From Palaeococcus pacificus DY20341 (GTDB lineage Archaea > Methanobacteriota_B > Thermococci > Thermococcales > Thermococcaceae), in NCBI RefSeq assembly GCF_000725425.1, contig NZ_CP006019.1, positions 1,586,480-1,650,479 of the forward strand: a stretch of DNA of 64,000 nucleotides. Reading direction: 5' to 3'. Numbering within the stretch: the first letter of the stretch is position 1; each line of letters begins with the position of its first letter. The notes beneath the pieces were generated by a model, which saw nothing but the letters and a program-made list of their open reading frames with translations, made no database searches and was not told where the DNA came from. This document shows, one piece after another, positions 39,516 through 49,191 of this stretch. The position numbers and the translations under genes were made by a program.

Positions 39516-41407
39516 GCTTTCTCCTCTATTTTTGCCGTCCCATAGCCCACAAAGAGCACTTTATCAGGGTCTAAAGCCTTAACTACCTCTGGTCTGTGGG
39601 TTATTATTAAAGCCGTTATGCCCGCATCTCTTATTATTTCCCCCACTTTCTTGGCAACGCGCATTGCCGTTAGCGTGTCAAGATGCGCGGCAAACTCATC
39701 CATCAACAACAAATTGGGCTTCTCCGCTAAAAGTGATGCTATTTTAGCTCTCTCCTTCTGGCCAGTCGAAAGCTCACTAAACTTTGCCCTATACAAAACA
39801 GCGTCGCTCAGTCCAGAGCGGTTTAAGATTTCCACGGAGGCGTTTAAGTCCCCAAGCTTCCTGTAGACGTTCTCCAAAATGCTCTCGCTTCCAAAGTCCG
39901 GCTCAAACTCCGAAGGTATTAAAACCGACACTTTGGCATTTTCTGGAACTTCGATCTCCCCATTTGTAGGCCTATACTTTTCTTCCCAATATCCTCTCGC
40001 TGCCCCCAATATAAGCCTGAGTAAAGTGGTTTTACCAGCCCCACTAGCCCCAACAACTACTACAAGCTCCTTAGGTTTAATCTCAAAGTTTAGGCCCCTC
40101 AAAACCTGCCTCTGGATTATCCTGTGTCTAACCCCAAAGGCCTCTAAAAGGGACTTTATTTCCTCGGGGAGGCCATTAATATTTAGCTCACTCTCAAAGA
40201 CCTTGCTAACGTTTTTGAAAACTATCGGGCCGTTTAAAGGCTCAACCTTTCCATAGCTCGGCCTCCACAGACGGCCGTCCTTAGGAGCGTGTGGATCTTC
40301 CCTCAAAAATCTCTCAATGTACTCTTGAGCCTCTTTTGTTAGAGGATAGCAGAGCACTGGCCTTCCGCTTGCAGTCTCCCAGAGGAACTTAAATCCAACT
40401 TTTTCAAAAAATGGGTTGTAACGAGCCATTTGGGCTATGGTTTCTACGAGGTGCTTCCTTTTTCTCATTTCTGGAATTCTTCTCTCTTTAATCCACTCCA
40501 AAGCAGATTTAACACTTAATTGACCCAATCCATCGCTCCTGTAGTCAGGATGGACGACCACTCTTGCAATTCTCGCCCCAGCGGTGTCGCTTTCCCTCAA
40601 AGCCTGCCACTTAGCTTTCTCCCACAATAAACTCCTCGCAACTTTCTTAGAGTGCTTTTGCTTAAGCCCATCATAGAACTCCCTCATAATGCGTTCAGGC
40701 CAAAAAGCTGGATGAAACCAATCCTCAGGGAAGACTCTCTCACGTATGTTCTTTTCGATTTCTCCATTAGGCAATCTCCTATGCATCAGCGGAATTGGCG
40801 GGTCGACTCTAACATAAGCCAAAACCCTCGGCTCATACTCCTCCCTATTTTCAAGCTCCAAGATTAGGAATCGAGAAGCCGGAGTAGAGCCTTTAATTTC
40901 AAGGATGTGGGTTTCACTTCCACACTTTGGACAGCTCTGCTTTGTGTTGGCCTCAAAAATATGTCCACAGCTTTCACAGCGCCACAAAGCCACCTTTTCC
41001 TTTTGAGATGCATAGTGGTACTGTTCAAGCTCAGCTATAGCCTCAAAGTCGCTTTCATAGGTTGCCTCCCTCGCTTTAATCTTATACGTGTAGAGCAGCT
41101 CGCCGGTGAGGGGTGAGAAGCGCTTTGCTTCGTACTCTGTCTCCCATAGGGGCCATACCTTTATCTTCTCCCCATCGTAGAACTTGTAAAGCTCATAATC
41201 ATCAAAGTCAAAGACTTTTTCACCATTCTTTTCTTTTGGTTCGGTTTTAGGGTATATCTCCACTTCATCACCCGTAACGAACCACTGGGCAACGCCGCTC
41301 ATGTAGAGCTTGTAAATCTCACCCTTAATATCCACTTCAAGAATACCAAACCATCGGTGCTTAAATCGGGGAAGCTCGCTTCCCACAACTTTGCCCCTAA
41401 GAATCAC
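39488..41407 (-). CDS. GNAT acetyltransferase-ABC ATPase fusion protein (COG2401)
   Basis: A 639-aa cytosolic multidomain protein. Residues about 1-110 are a beta-rich unknown domain, then a zinc ribbon (CESCGHIF...CPKCGS, about 146-167), a GNAT N-acetyltransferase domain (ARIARVVVHPDYRSDGLGQLSV, about 277-298), and a C-terminal ABC-type ATPase (VVVGASGAGKTTLLRLIL near 440; ELSTGQKERAKIASLL near 560; LLLMDEFAAHLD). No membrane partner is present, so this is not a transporter. The family is known (COG2401) but its target is not. The GTG start at 41407 is behind GGTGGTG. Confidence 0.9.
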   Translation of the reverse strand: MILRGKVVGSELPRFKHRWFGILEVDIKGEIYKLYMSGVAQWFVTGDEVEIYPKTEPKEKNGEKVFDFDDYELYKFYDGEKIKVWPLWETEYEAKRFSPLTGELLYTYKIKAREATYESDFEAIAELEQYHYASQKEKVALWRCESCGHIFEANTKQSCPKCGSETHILEIKGSTPASRFLILELENREEYEPRVLAYVRVDPPIPLMHRRLPNGEIEKNIRERVFPEDWFHPAFWPERIMREFYDGLKQKHSKKVARSLLWEKAKWQALRESDTAGARIARVVVHPDYRSDGLGQLSVKSALEWIKERRIPEMRKRKHLVETIAQMARYNPFFEKVGFKFLWETASGRPVLCYPLTKEAQEYIERFLREDPHAPKDGRLWRPSYGKVEPLNGPIVFKNVSKVFESELNINGLPEEIKSLLEAFGVRHRIIQRQVLRGLNFEIKPKELVVVVGASGAGKTTLLRLILGAARGYWEEKYRPTNGEIEVPENAKVSVLIPSEFEPDFGSESILENVYRKLGDLNASVEILNRSGLSDAVLYRAKFSELSTGQKERAKIASLLAEKPNLLLMDEFAAHLDTLTAMRVAKKVGEIIRDAGITALIITHRPEVVKALDPDKVLFVGYGTAKIEEKAQPTKKSAK

Positions 41408-41440
41408 ATGCACCACCGAAAGAATTAGGAAGAAGAAATA

Positions 41441-42574
41441 TTAAAACCCTTCGGCCACTATTGCTCTATCCTTAAATTGGAAGACGTAAGCTCTCTTTTC
41501 ACCCATCAAGCCGTTTTCAACGCGGCGCTTAAAGCTCCAGTATTCTCTATCGGGTATGCTCATCCTAAGCGTGACCTTTCCAAACCCTTCTTTCTTGAGG
41601 AAATCGTTTATGCGCAGAGGATGGAAAGGTATAACCCCCACAACCACATAACATCTCTTGAAGTACTCGCTCCTAATCTCCTCATCGCTCGTTGCCAAAA
41701 CCCTCCTCTTCTCGCGCATGAGCATCTCCAAACTCCCATCAACTTTGTGGAAAAGCTCGTTTATAATGTCAGCGTAGTCTATGCTCTGTGGAACCTCGTA
41801 TAAATAGCGCTTTGGTTTTTCGCTCCACTCAACGATATTTTCTAAGCTTGAGTCACTCTCTAGGCGCACACCCTTTGGGAGTAGCACAGCACTTCTCTCT
41901 GCTTTTGCCAATGGCTCAAAGTAGAAAGTCAAACGGTTGAGCTTGCCGTATAAGTCGATATACTCAAACTCACCCTTCCAAGGAATTCTCTCGCGCCTTA
42001 TTTGAGGAGGCAGGTCAAAGATGAAGGAATCAGTCTTATGCTTGTAAGCGTCATAAACAGCAAGTGGGCTCGGCAAGAGATCCTCTAAGCGACGTTCAGG
42101 CATCTCCGGAGGACGGGCAGGGTCAGAAAAAATTATATCCGCATCCACTTGATTAACAACCTCTTCACTTAAGCTGTCTCCGCGGATGAATGTTATCCTA
42201 TCCTTAACTCCATACTTCTCGGCGTTTTTCATGGCGTAGAAGAGTTTTCTTTCATCTATATCTATTGCGTAGGCCTCTTCAGCGTATTTAGCATAGAAAA
42301 TTAGTTGAATTCCAATGCCGCAGCTCACATCGGCTATGCTCTTTGGTTTTAGCCGCTTAGCTCTATAATCAGCCACAACCTCATGAGTAGCGTATCGTAA
42401 GCCGTTTAAATCCATCCAAAGATCATCACGTGAAAACTTGTCCTTCGCCCTAATCCTAGCTCTCGCTATCTCAATTATCTCATCAGCGTTCTCCTTTGGA
42501 AGTCTCGCTCGAATCTTCCTTTCATCCCACCCTTTTCTAATGAGTTCAACGGCTAATCTTATTTGCTCTTCCAC
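41441..42574 (-). CDS. Class I SAM-dependent methyltransferase, probable RNA target
   Basis: A 377-aa protein. An N-terminal helical region (residues about 1-65) precedes a Rossmann methyltransferase with motif I IADVSCGIGIQLIF (near 84), motif II AYAIDIDERKLFYA, and a catalytic-type DPARPP (near 157). The C-terminal 130 residues form an extra domain similar to THUMP-like parts of RNA methylases. The substrate cannot be named. GGTGA lies 5 nt before the GTG at 42574; tandem GTGs upstream overlap this site. It follows the GNAT-ABC gene on the same strand, with 33 bp between them. Confidence 0.78.
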   Translation of the reverse strand: MEEQIRLAVELIRKGWDERKIRARLPKENADEIIEIARARIRAKDKFSRDDLWMDLNGLRYATHEVVADYRAKRLKPKSIADVSCGIGIQLIFYAKYAEEAYAIDIDERKLFYAMKNAEKYGVKDRITFIRGDSLSEEVVNQVDADIIFSDPARPPEMPERRLEDLLPSPLAVYDAYKHKTDSFIFDLPPQIRRERIPWKGEFEYIDLYGKLNRLTFYFEPLAKAERSAVLLPKGVRLESDSSLENIVEWSEKPKRYLYEVPQSIDYADIINELFHKVDGSLEMLMREKRRVLATSDEEIRSEYFKRCYVVVGVIPFHPLRINDFLKKEGFGKVTLRMSIPDREYWSFKRRVENGLMGEKRAYVFQFKDRAIVAEGF

Positions 42575-42677
42575 TTCGCTCACCACCCTAAGGTATTCCT
42601 AAAGAGTTTTAAAAATAATGCTTAAACATAAATAAATTTAAAAGTGAAATCCATAAACCATTTCTGAGGTGGAGGTA

Positions 42678-43268
42678 GTGGAAGAAAAAAAACGCGTAAA
42701 AGAAGGAGAGTTTGTTCTACCCGGCGATTATCTCGGAGTCATAGAAGAATTTCTGCCTGGTGAGGGAGTTATTGAAGAAAATGGTGAGCTTTACGCTATA
42801 AGACCTGGAAATATTAGGATAAACTTAGAGAAAATGGAAATAAGCATCGAACCTGCCACCGATACACCTCCAGTTCCAAAAGTTGGAGATGTTTTGCTGG
42901 TCAAAGTTATAGAGGTAAAGCCCCAAGCAGCTATAGTCCAAATCCTGAGGATAGAAGGTAGGGAAGATTATAGAGATTTAGCAACATCAAAGCTCGCTGG
43001 AATTCATGTATCTCAAGTTAGAAACGGCTACGTTGAGGATATGAGTAATGAGTTTAGGATAGGCGACATCGTAAGAGCAAAAGTCATAAGCGCTGAAAAA
43101 AGCCCAATACAGTTAACTACAAGAGAGCCCAGCTTGGGGGTGGTATTCGCCCTGTGCATCAAGTGCAGGAGTCCACTGGTCAGAAAAGGAAACCAGCTGA
43201 TATGTCCAAGATGCGGAAGTGTTGAGACAAGAAAGATCTCTACATTCTACAGGAAAATAAAGGTGTAG
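42678..43268 (+). CDS. csl4: Exosome cap subunit Csl4
   Basis: A 196-aa RNA-binding cap subunit of the archaeal exosome, which with the Rrp41/Rrp42 core degrades and tails RNA. N-terminal domain (VLPGDYLGVIEEFLPGEGV), central S1 domain (VPKVGDVLLVKVIEVKPQAAIVQIL, about 72-150) and C-terminal zinc ribbon (CIKCRSPLV...CPRCGS). The GTG at 42678 has GAGGTG 6 nt upstream. It is followed after 3 nt by a DUF2067 gene, then rpo11, forming an RNA-metabolism operon. Confidence 0.93.
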   Translation: MEEKKRVKEGEFVLPGDYLGVIEEFLPGEGVIEENGELYAIRPGNIRINLEKMEISIEPATDTPPVPKVGDVLLVKVIEVKPQAAIVQILRIEGREDYRDLATSKLAGIHVSQVRNGYVEDMSNEFRIGDIVRAKVISAEKSPIQLTTREPSLGVVFALCIKCRSPLVRKGNQLICPRCGSVETRKISTFYRKIKV

Positions 43269-43271
43269 CAA

Positions 43272-43904
43272 ATGAAAGCCGGAAAAAAAGTAATAGTTAT
43301 TCATGTTAAGGACGATATTGAGAAAGAGGAACTGATGAAGGAGATTCAAAGGCTAAACTTACCTGCTTTTATCTACGTCCACGGAAAGCTAAACTCACTC
43401 AAAATAAATATTCAAGGGACGAAAGATGAAATTAGGGAGGCCATGCACAAGATCAGGGACATCCAAAAGAGAGTTCATGCAAGGCTCTATACAGGTAAAA
43501 AAGGCCTCTACGAATACACTTTGGAAGATATTTTTAGGGGCTCTCAAATCACGGTGGCAGCCCCAATCCTCTTAAAAGCTCTCGAGCTTATAGGTGAGAA
43601 AGTGAGCTTCGATGGAGAAAAGCTTAAAACCTCACTCCCATGGGAGGACATTGTTCAGCTATCAAGAAAGCTCGGCGATGCTCTATCGCAAATTGCACTC
43701 CAAACTACAAGGCAGATAAGAGAAGTCGCGATTCCTGTGGCTGTTGCATACAATCTAGACGCCGAGGAAGTTTTGGATAAGTTGGTTGAGCTTGGTTTAG
43801 CCGAGTTTAAAGAGGATAAGTTTAAATACGAACTCATCAAGAATAAGGAGCAAGCTTTAGAAGAGCTCATTAAAAGTCTGGAGGGTGAAGAAGATGAAAA
43901 TTGA
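43272..43904 (+). CDS. DUF2067 family protein
   Basis: A 210-aa cytosolic protein of the archaeal DUF2067 family. The N-terminal half has beta-alpha strands ([37 protein letters not shown]); the C-terminal half is helical ([26 protein letters not shown]). Function unknown. It is located between csl4 and rpo11 with minimal spacing and overlaps rpo11 by 11 bp, suggesting a role in RNA metabolism or transcription. AAGGTG precedes the ATG. Confidence 0.85.
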   Translation: MKAGKKVIVIHVKDDIEKEELMKEIQRLNLPAFIYVHGKLNSLKINIQGTKDEIREAMHKIRDIQKRVHARLYTGKKGLYEYTLEDIFRGSQITVAAPILLKALELIGEKVSFDGEKLKTSLPWEDIVQLSRKLGDALSQIALQTTRQIREVAIPVAVAYNLDAEEVLDKLVELGLAEFKEDKFKYELIKNKEQALEELIKSLEGEEDEN

Positions 43905-44181
43905 GATCATAAAGAAGGAAGAAAACTTGTTAGAGTTTTACTTGGAGGGTGAGGATCACACATTCGCTAATCTGCTCGTTGAAACACTTCACAAGAACAA
44001 ACACGTCATCTTCGCCGCTTACACCATAGAGCACCCAATCCTAATGGCGAGAAAACCAAAGTTTAGGGTTAAAACCGACGGAAAAGTGACACCTGAAGAG
44101 GCTTTAGAAAAAGCCGCTCAAGATATTTTCGATACCACCAAGAAGGTCTTAGATAAGTGGGAAGCAACTGTTAAGGAATGA
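43894..44181 (+). CDS. rpo11: RNA polymerase subunit Rpo11 (RpoL)
   Basis: A 95-aa subunit that pairs with Rpo3 in the polymerase assembly platform. The hallmark [20 protein letters not shown] (residues about 12-31) and [12 protein letters not shown] are present. GGTGA precedes ATG 43894 by 5 nt and lies in the end of the DUF2067 gene, giving a translational overlap. Length is that of the archaeal subunit. Confidence 0.97.
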   Translation: MKIEIIKKEENLLEFYLEGEDHTFANLLVETLHKNKHVIFAAYTIEHPILMARKPKFRVKTDGKVTPEEALEKAAQDIFDTTKKVLDKWEATVKE

Positions 44182-44232
44182 TCTCTATTTTTTATGAATT
44201 TTAATGTATTCTACAATCTTGGAGTTGTTGCT

Positions 44233-44619
44233 ATGAGGTACTCAAAAGACTTCACAGATAAAAACCTATCAAAGCTTGGAGATTCTTTGGCCAACTTTAT
44301 TTACTCCTTAGCCCTAAGCGACTATTTAGACAAACCCAGCGGAGGGAGAGTCCCAAACGCTTCCCTAACTGTGGCAATGGACAGGGCAAAGCTCCACAAG
44401 TACATACCTCCCAGAACGGATAAGCACGGCAAAGGAGATATAGCTGAAGCCATAATCGCCTATGCCTGGCTGGAAAAGGCAATAACCATAGAAGAAGCTG
44501 TTGAAATAGTCAGAAACAGCTTTACGGAAGATGTACTCCATGCTACAAGGAAGAAAGAAGCTATAGGAATCGCTTTTGGCGAGCTCCTAAAAGTGATAAA
44601 AGAAAGACTGAAGCTTTAG
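44233..44619 (+). CDS. Archaeal ribonuclease III-like fold protein
   Basis: A 128-aa helical protein (KNLSKLGDSLANFIYSLALS; AKLHKYIPPRTDKHGKGDIAEAIIAYAWLEKA) matching the archaeal Ribonuclease_3_2 Pfam family. The signature EFLGDAVLE of true RNase III is here the weaker GDIAEAIIAYAW, so nuclease activity is uncertain. ATG 44233 has a weak GGAG upstream. It follows rpo11 by about 50 bp, so it may join the RNA-processing operon. Confidence 0.75.
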   Translation: MRYSKDFTDKNLSKLGDSLANFIYSLALSDYLDKPSGGRVPNASLTVAMDRAKLHKYIPPRTDKHGKGDIAEAIIAYAWLEKAITIEEAVEIVRNSFTEDVLHATRKKEAIGIAFGELLKVIKERLKL

Positions 44620-44622
44620 CCC

Positions 44623-45429
44623 TCAGAGATTTCTTAAGGTTTCGATGAGGAGCTGCTTGTTCGGGAGCTTTGCGAACTTCTCAGGGTCTTTCACTTTAAG
44701 GAGCATTGGAACGTCGCCAAAGAGCTTCAAGAGCTTTCCAAAGGGTACTTTGCCATCCCCTGGAAGCAAATGAAGATCGCCAACACCATAAGCCAATGCA
44801 TCTACAGGCTCAACCTGAGGACTAAGCTTTCCAAAGTTGTCGTGGATCAGCAGGAGAATCGTCTTGTCAACTCCTATTTTCACGTCCTCTAAAAACTTAT
44901 CATCGTCCCCTTGAGCGCTTAGAAAAGCATGCCCCACATCCAAAGCAAAGCCAACATTGTCTTTATTGACATTTTCAACAACGTAGAGCGTATCCTTTAC
45001 GCTGAAAGTGTTCTCCAATGCTAGCTTAATTCCAAACTTTCCAGCAATATTTGCAAGCTCTTGGAGAGCCTCTATCTCTAAGTCGAGCCTTCCTGTCTTT
45101 CCACTCTGCATTACGATTATTTTTGCGCCTAGTTTTATTGCAACATCCACAATGGCCTTCGCAACTTTAAAATGCCTCGAATAGTAGATGTGATCCCTCA
45201 AGTTCACGGACATAGGCATTCTAACAGTGTATTCTATGCCAACTCCTTTCAGAGTGGTCTCTATATTTCTAAGCTTGTTCTCAACAACTTCCCCATTCTT
45301 TATTAAGCCCAAACTGTGAGGAAATATCTCAACGAAGTCATAGTCCTTTATCTTAATATCAGCCAGCACTGAAGCTAAAGTTTTGTCCCTGTTAACAAAT
45401 GGTGGGTAGATACTTACTCCTACTCTCAT
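44623..45429 (-). CDS. Sugar phosphate isomerase/epimerase-like TIM-barrel protein
   Basis: A 268-aa AP-endonuclease-2/xylose-isomerase-like TIM barrel. Metal-binding strands are recognisable: LALENTFSVKD (Glu near residue 141), FALDVGHAF (Asp/His near 166-169), LLLIHDNFGKLSPQ (His/Asp near 193) and HLLPGDGKVPF. Its substrate is not clear. GGTG precedes the ATG by about 7 nt. It converges with the RNase III-like gene, and TrkH is upstream on the same strand. Confidence 0.85.
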   Translation of the reverse strand: MRVGVSIYPPFVNRDKTLASVLADIKIKDYDFVEIFPHSLGLIKNGEVVENKLRNIETTLKGVGIEYTVRMPMSVNLRDHIYYSRHFKVAKAIVDVAIKLGAKIIVMQSGKTGRLDLEIEALQELANIAGKFGIKLALENTFSVKDTLYVVENVNKDNVGFALDVGHAFLSAQGDDDKFLEDVKIGVDKTILLLIHDNFGKLSPQVEPVDALAYGVGDLHLLPGDGKVPFGKLLKLFGDVPMLLKVKDPEKFAKLPNKQLLIETLRNL

Positions 45430-45472
45430 CTTTTAACACCTAACCTTTATTCATCCATCCCATATAAAAAGA

Positions 45473-46954
45473 TTAATCCCTCGAAAATATTGAGGCAAAT
45501 GTCATTGCAATGCTGACTAAAAACACCAGTGTGGAGAATATCTCAAGCCTTCCAATCCACATGTGGAGTATTAAAAGTATTTTAGCATCGATAGGCAAGA
45601 GAGGGGAGGTTATGCCAACGCTTAAACCCACGTTTCCTTGAGCTGATGCAACTTCAAAAAACGCATCCGCCAAGCCCACGTTGAGCCTAAGCATGAGTGC
45701 AACTGTCCCAAATATTAGGAGAGCAATGTAAGTCATTGTGAAACCTAAAACTTCCTGGATTTCTGCTTCAGAGAAGAGGTAGCCCCCGACTTTTCTCTTT
45801 ATAATTGCTCCTTTGGGGAGAATGGACTCTTGTATGGTCCATTTTAAACTCTCATACATAAGTGTGATTCTAATAAGCTTTATTCCTCCGGCGGTACTAC
45901 CTGCTCCACCACCAATAGCCATTAAAAAGGCTATCAGGAACTTGGCGAGCTCGGGATACTTACTCAAATCGGCTATTCCAAACCCGGTGCACGTTACAGC
46001 TGAAACAGCATGGAATATAGCCTGCCTAAAAGAAGCTCCAATTGACCGGGTCACTCCAAATAGGGTGTATGCTATTAGGGATATTGCAATGAAGAGGAAC
46101 ATGAACATATACCTTACTTGAATATCCTCAAAGAAGGGCTTTAATGAGCGCTCCTTAAATAGCTTGTAATGAACCGTAAAGTTAACAGCACCCATTATCA
46201 TCAAAAATATGGTGATTGCTTCTATGCTCAAGCTGTTGAAGTATCCAATGCTTAAGTCATGGGAGCTCATACCACCGGTTCCAAGGCCCGTCATTGAGTG
46301 TATGGTAGCATCGAAGAGGCCCATTCCATTTATGTAGTAGAGATAAACACCAAGGAGTGTTAACACGAAGTAGATCTCAAAGATAATCTTTGAAGTGTTG
46401 ACCAAGTTGGGAAGGATCCTCTCGCTCCTTGCTTCAGCCCTATAAAGACGAGCAGCTGCAACACCGGGGTGTATTAAGATCGTTAATGCAACCAAGACTA
46501 TACCAATTCCCCCCAACCACTGCATCCACGCTCTCCAAAAGAGCAGGATATGAGGATAGCTCTCAAGATTGCTCATCATGGTTAAGCCAGTACCAGTCCA
46601 AGCGGACATTCCCTCAAACCAAGAGTCCACAAAGGGCATTTTAGCTATCGCCATGAACGGAACGACACTTATAAGCGAAGCTATAAGCCAAACGAATGCA
46701 GAAGAAATCATGGCCTGCCTTAAGTTTATGTCTTCTATTTGATTAGAGTGCCTTCCAAGCCAAGCACCTGTTAAAATGCTTAAGACACCGGGGATGATAA
46801 AATAGAAGATGTAATTAATCTCATTTGGGTATGCCCAAGCTATTAGAGCTGGGATTAAATAGGCCACACCTATACCCTGCAACAGTGAGCCAATTAGGTT
46901 TTTAACTACAAAAAGGTCGCTGGAGATGGCTATGAACCTTCTGACTTTAAACAT
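45473..46954 (-). CDS. trkH: TrkH/KtrB-family potassium transporter
   Basis: A 493-aa membrane protein with four pore repeats, each with a selectivity Gly: SAWTGTGLTMM (near residue 119), SMTGLGTGGMSSHDL (about 220), SAVTCTGFGIADL (about 320) and ASAQGNVGLSVGIT (about 438). It takes up potassium in exchange with or coupled to Na+ or H+. No TrkA (KTN) gene is adjacent. GGTGGGTGA precedes ATG 46954. Confidence 0.92.
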   Translation of the reverse strand: MFKVRRFIAISSDLFVVKNLIGSLLQGIGVAYLIPALIAWAYPNEINYIFYFIIPGVLSILTGAWLGRHSNQIEDINLRQAMISSAFVWLIASLISVVPFMAIAKMPFVDSWFEGMSAWTGTGLTMMSNLESYPHILLFWRAWMQWLGGIGIVLVALTILIHPGVAAARLYRAEARSERILPNLVNTSKIIFEIYFVLTLLGVYLYYINGMGLFDATIHSMTGLGTGGMSSHDLSIGYFNSLSIEAITIFLMIMGAVNFTVHYKLFKERSLKPFFEDIQVRYMFMFLFIAISLIAYTLFGVTRSIGASFRQAIFHAVSAVTCTGFGIADLSKYPELAKFLIAFLMAIGGGAGSTAGGIKLIRITLMYESLKWTIQESILPKGAIIKRKVGGYLFSEAEIQEVLGFTMTYIALLIFGTVALMLRLNVGLADAFFEVASAQGNVGLSVGITSPLLPIDAKILLILHMWIGRLEIFSTLVFLVSIAMTFASIFSRD

Positions 46955-47045
46955 TCACCCACCAAAAGGTATAGACCTGATTAACAAATAAAAAGTTTGC
47001 CATTACCTCTTAGGGACACTCAAACAAAAAAAGAGCTTAATGAAC

Positions 47046-47279
47046 TTAAAGTTTCCTTAGCAGGATCTCAAAAGCTTTATCTTCTTTTATAACCTCTAAA
47101 ATTAGGCTCTTTTCATAATCGACAAATCGTGTAGCTTTGAGTGTGTAACCTGTTTCTTTTAGATGAGCCACGATATCTAAGCCAAGTTCACCGAATATTT
47201 CTGCTGACAGGGTTGCAAAACCCGGTTCTTTAATTCCTAACTCCTCGTGGTATCTCCTTGCAAGCTCAAACACATCCAT
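47046..47279 (-). CDS. Conserved hypothetical protein, 77 aa
   Basis: A 77-aa soluble protein (MDVFELARRYHEELGIKEPG...) with no recognised family. GGAGGG lies 6 nt before ATG 47279; the ATG two codons earlier touches the ribosome site. It is alone between TrkH and the divergent SWIM gene. The composition (many Glu, Leu, Lys) is ordinary for the genome. Confidence 0.6.
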   Translation of the reverse strand: MDVFELARRYHEELGIKEPGFATLSAEIFGELGLDIVAHLKETGYTLKATRFVDYEKSLILEVIKEDKAFEILLRKL

Positions 47280-47387
47280 ATCCATCCCTCCAATAGTCTT
47301 TCTCTTTTAAGAGATTTATACGTTTCGCTCAGTGAATGGATAAAACTTAAAAAGATTTGAATTTTACTCAAATATGTGGTGATAACT

Positions 47388-47908
47388 GTGAAGAAGGCAA
47401 AGGTCAGGGGAGAGAAGTATTACAAGGAGGGCAGGGTTCTGTGGGTGCTCAAGTACAAAAATATACTGTTCTCAAAAGTTTTGGGGACGTATCCTTACTA
47501 CGTAAGAATAGATTTGGAACAGAGAGAAGGAAGGTGTACATGCCCATTAGGGGAAGACTGCAAGCATGTTCACGCGACTTTAAAGGCGCTTCGAAGATGG
47601 TTTTTACATCGAGACTTTAAACCCTTTGGCGGAACTCAGCCCACAGGCTGTTGTAGACGAGTTCTTCCTTAAAAATCCCGAGTTTGGACTGGATGTTACA
47701 TTAAAGGAGCTTGAATATGAGCTGGACAACGACGAAAGCGGGAGTGAAGTAGCGAGGCTCTTTAGAAAGGCCGCTTATCTTGCTGAGCACTATCCCAATG
47801 AAGAGAGGCTTAATGAGCTCCTTAAGCTCTTCGATGAGTTCAAAAGGCTTTTTGGAGAGTGGAAGCTTGCGGAGTGTATTTTCAGAAGAGTTGGAGAAGA
47901 GGTTATAA
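47388..47908 (+). pseudogene. SWIM zinc-finger protein gene with two apparent frameshifts
   Basis: The gene begins at GTG 47388 (GGTGA 5 nt upstream). Its first frame encodes the SWIM motif CTCPLGEDCKHVHA and runs to about 47588. Removing one base near 47589 continues into KAFEDGFYIETLNPL...AELSPQAVVDEFF, the expected C-terminal region of these proteins. Removing a further base near 47884 gives REELEKRL and a TAA at 47906-47908. As read, the first frame ends at 47672 and the second frame runs without stop into the amylase. It is a frameshifted gene, a programmed-shift gene or a sequencing error. Confidence 0.6.
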
Positions 47909-47940
47909 ATCCAAAGTCATATTCACTAACGGTGATATAC

Positions 47941-49191
47941 ATGGACCCAACCGGGCTCAGGAAAACCGTCATTTATGAGGTCTTTCCCCGGAACCATACG
48001 GAAGAAGGAACGCTAAAGGCACTAAGTAATGATTTGGAGAGGATTAAAAACTTAGGAGTGGACTATATCTGGCTAATGCCCATCTATCCAATAGGTGAAG
48101 AAGGGAGAAAAGGGACTTACGGCTCCCCTTATGCGATTAAAGACTACCGCTCAATAAACCCAGAGCTCGGAAGCTTTGATGACTTCAAAGCATTCGTTGA
48201 TAAAGCCCACTCCATGGGGCTCAAAGTAATGATTGACATCGTATACAACCACACCTCAAGGGATTCCATCCTACTAAAGGAACATCCGGAGTGGTTTTTG
48301 CACGAGAAGGGCAGGCCTTCAAGAAAAGTGCCCGAGTGGAGCGATATTTATGACTTGGATTACTCAAAGAAGGAGCTGTGGGAGTACCAAATCGAGACCC
48401 TAAAGTTTTGGGCGCGCTATGTGGACGGCTTTAGGTGCGATGTAGCTCCATTAGTACCCCTCGAATTTTGGAAGAGGGCTAAGGAAGAGGTAGCAAAGGT
48501 TAAGAAAAATGTAGTCTGGCTCGCTGAGACCGTACATCCCTCTTTTGTGAAGTGGCTCAGGGACAGGGGCTTTAAGTGTCATTCCGACCCAGAGATGCAT
48601 CAAGCTTTTGAGATAACCTATGATTACGACGGTAGGGAAAGGCTCGAAGCGTATCTAAGGGGAGAGAAGTCCCTAAGCCACTACATAGACTACCTATACA
48701 TTCAAGATACGCTCTATCCCGCTGAATATGTAAAGCTCCGCTTTTTGGAGAACCACGACATCCCAAGAGCGGCTTCACTGTTCAAAGACGAACTCCGCTT
48801 AAAGAACTGGACAGCCTTTACATTCATGCTCAAAGGCGCTATGCTAATCTATGCCGGGCAGGAATACGCGATAGAAAAACAGCCGAGCCTCTTTGAGAGA
48901 GACCCAGTTGACTGGGAGAGCGGCGATGAAAGATTCAGCAAATTCATAAAGCAGTTAATAACGGTTAAGAAGCGTTTAGAGTGCGATAAGCAGAGGGTCT
49001 ATTTAGCAAAGGAGGGCGTAGCTGTCGTAGAGTGCAGCAACGCTGTGGGAATCTTCAACTTGGAAGGAAAGGTTGGGAACATAAAGCTCGAGGTGAAAGG
49101 AAAAGACCTGCTGAGCGGCAAAAGAGTGAAAAGCAAAAAAGGAACGCTCGAGATAGGCTTTGAGCCCCTAATAATACTCCGCCCTCAGTAG
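47941..49191 (+). CDS. GH13 alpha-amylase family enzyme
   Basis: A 416-aa cytoplasmic glycosidase with no signal peptide. The start is ATG 47941, behind GGTGA with a 5-nt spacer, and [18 protein letters not shown] marks the domain beginning. Region [15 protein letters not shown] (near residue 96), nucleophile region [11 protein letters not shown] (Asp near 164), acid/base VWLAETVHP (Glu near 193) and third carboxylate [10 protein letters not shown] (Asp near 266) are intact. The C-terminal 90 residues form a beta domain. Likely substrates are maltodextrins. The frame is open upstream into the SWIM gene, but the SD and domain border argue against a fusion. It converges with truD. Confidence 0.88.
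   Translation: MDPTGLRKTVIYEVFPRNHTEEGTLKALSNDLERIKNLGVDYIWLMPIYPIGEEGRKGTYGSPYAIKDYRSINPELGSFDDFKAFVDKAHSMGLKVMIDIVYNHTSRDSILLKEHPEWFLHEKGRPSRKVPEWSDIYDLDYSKKELWEYQIETLKFWARYVDGFRCDVAPLVPLEFWKRAKEEVAKVKKNVVWLAETVHPSFVKWLRDRGFKCHSDPEMHQAFEITYDYDGRERLEAYLRGEKSLSHYIDYLYIQDTLYPAEYVKLRFLENHDIPRAASLFKDELRLKNWTAFTFMLKGAMLIYAGQEYAIEKQPSLFERDPVDWESGDERFSKFIKQLITVKKRLECDKQRVYLAKEGVAVVECSNAVGIFNLEGKVGNIKLEVKGKDLLSGKRVKSKKGTLEIGFEPLIILRPQ

Noticed and set aside
47626-49191. A continuous 521-aa frame joining the SWIM C-terminal region and the GH13 enzyme
   Set aside because: An ATG with a well-spaced GGTGA at 47941 marks the normal amylase start, and the SWIM part is recovered by frame correction, so a natural fusion is the less likely reading.
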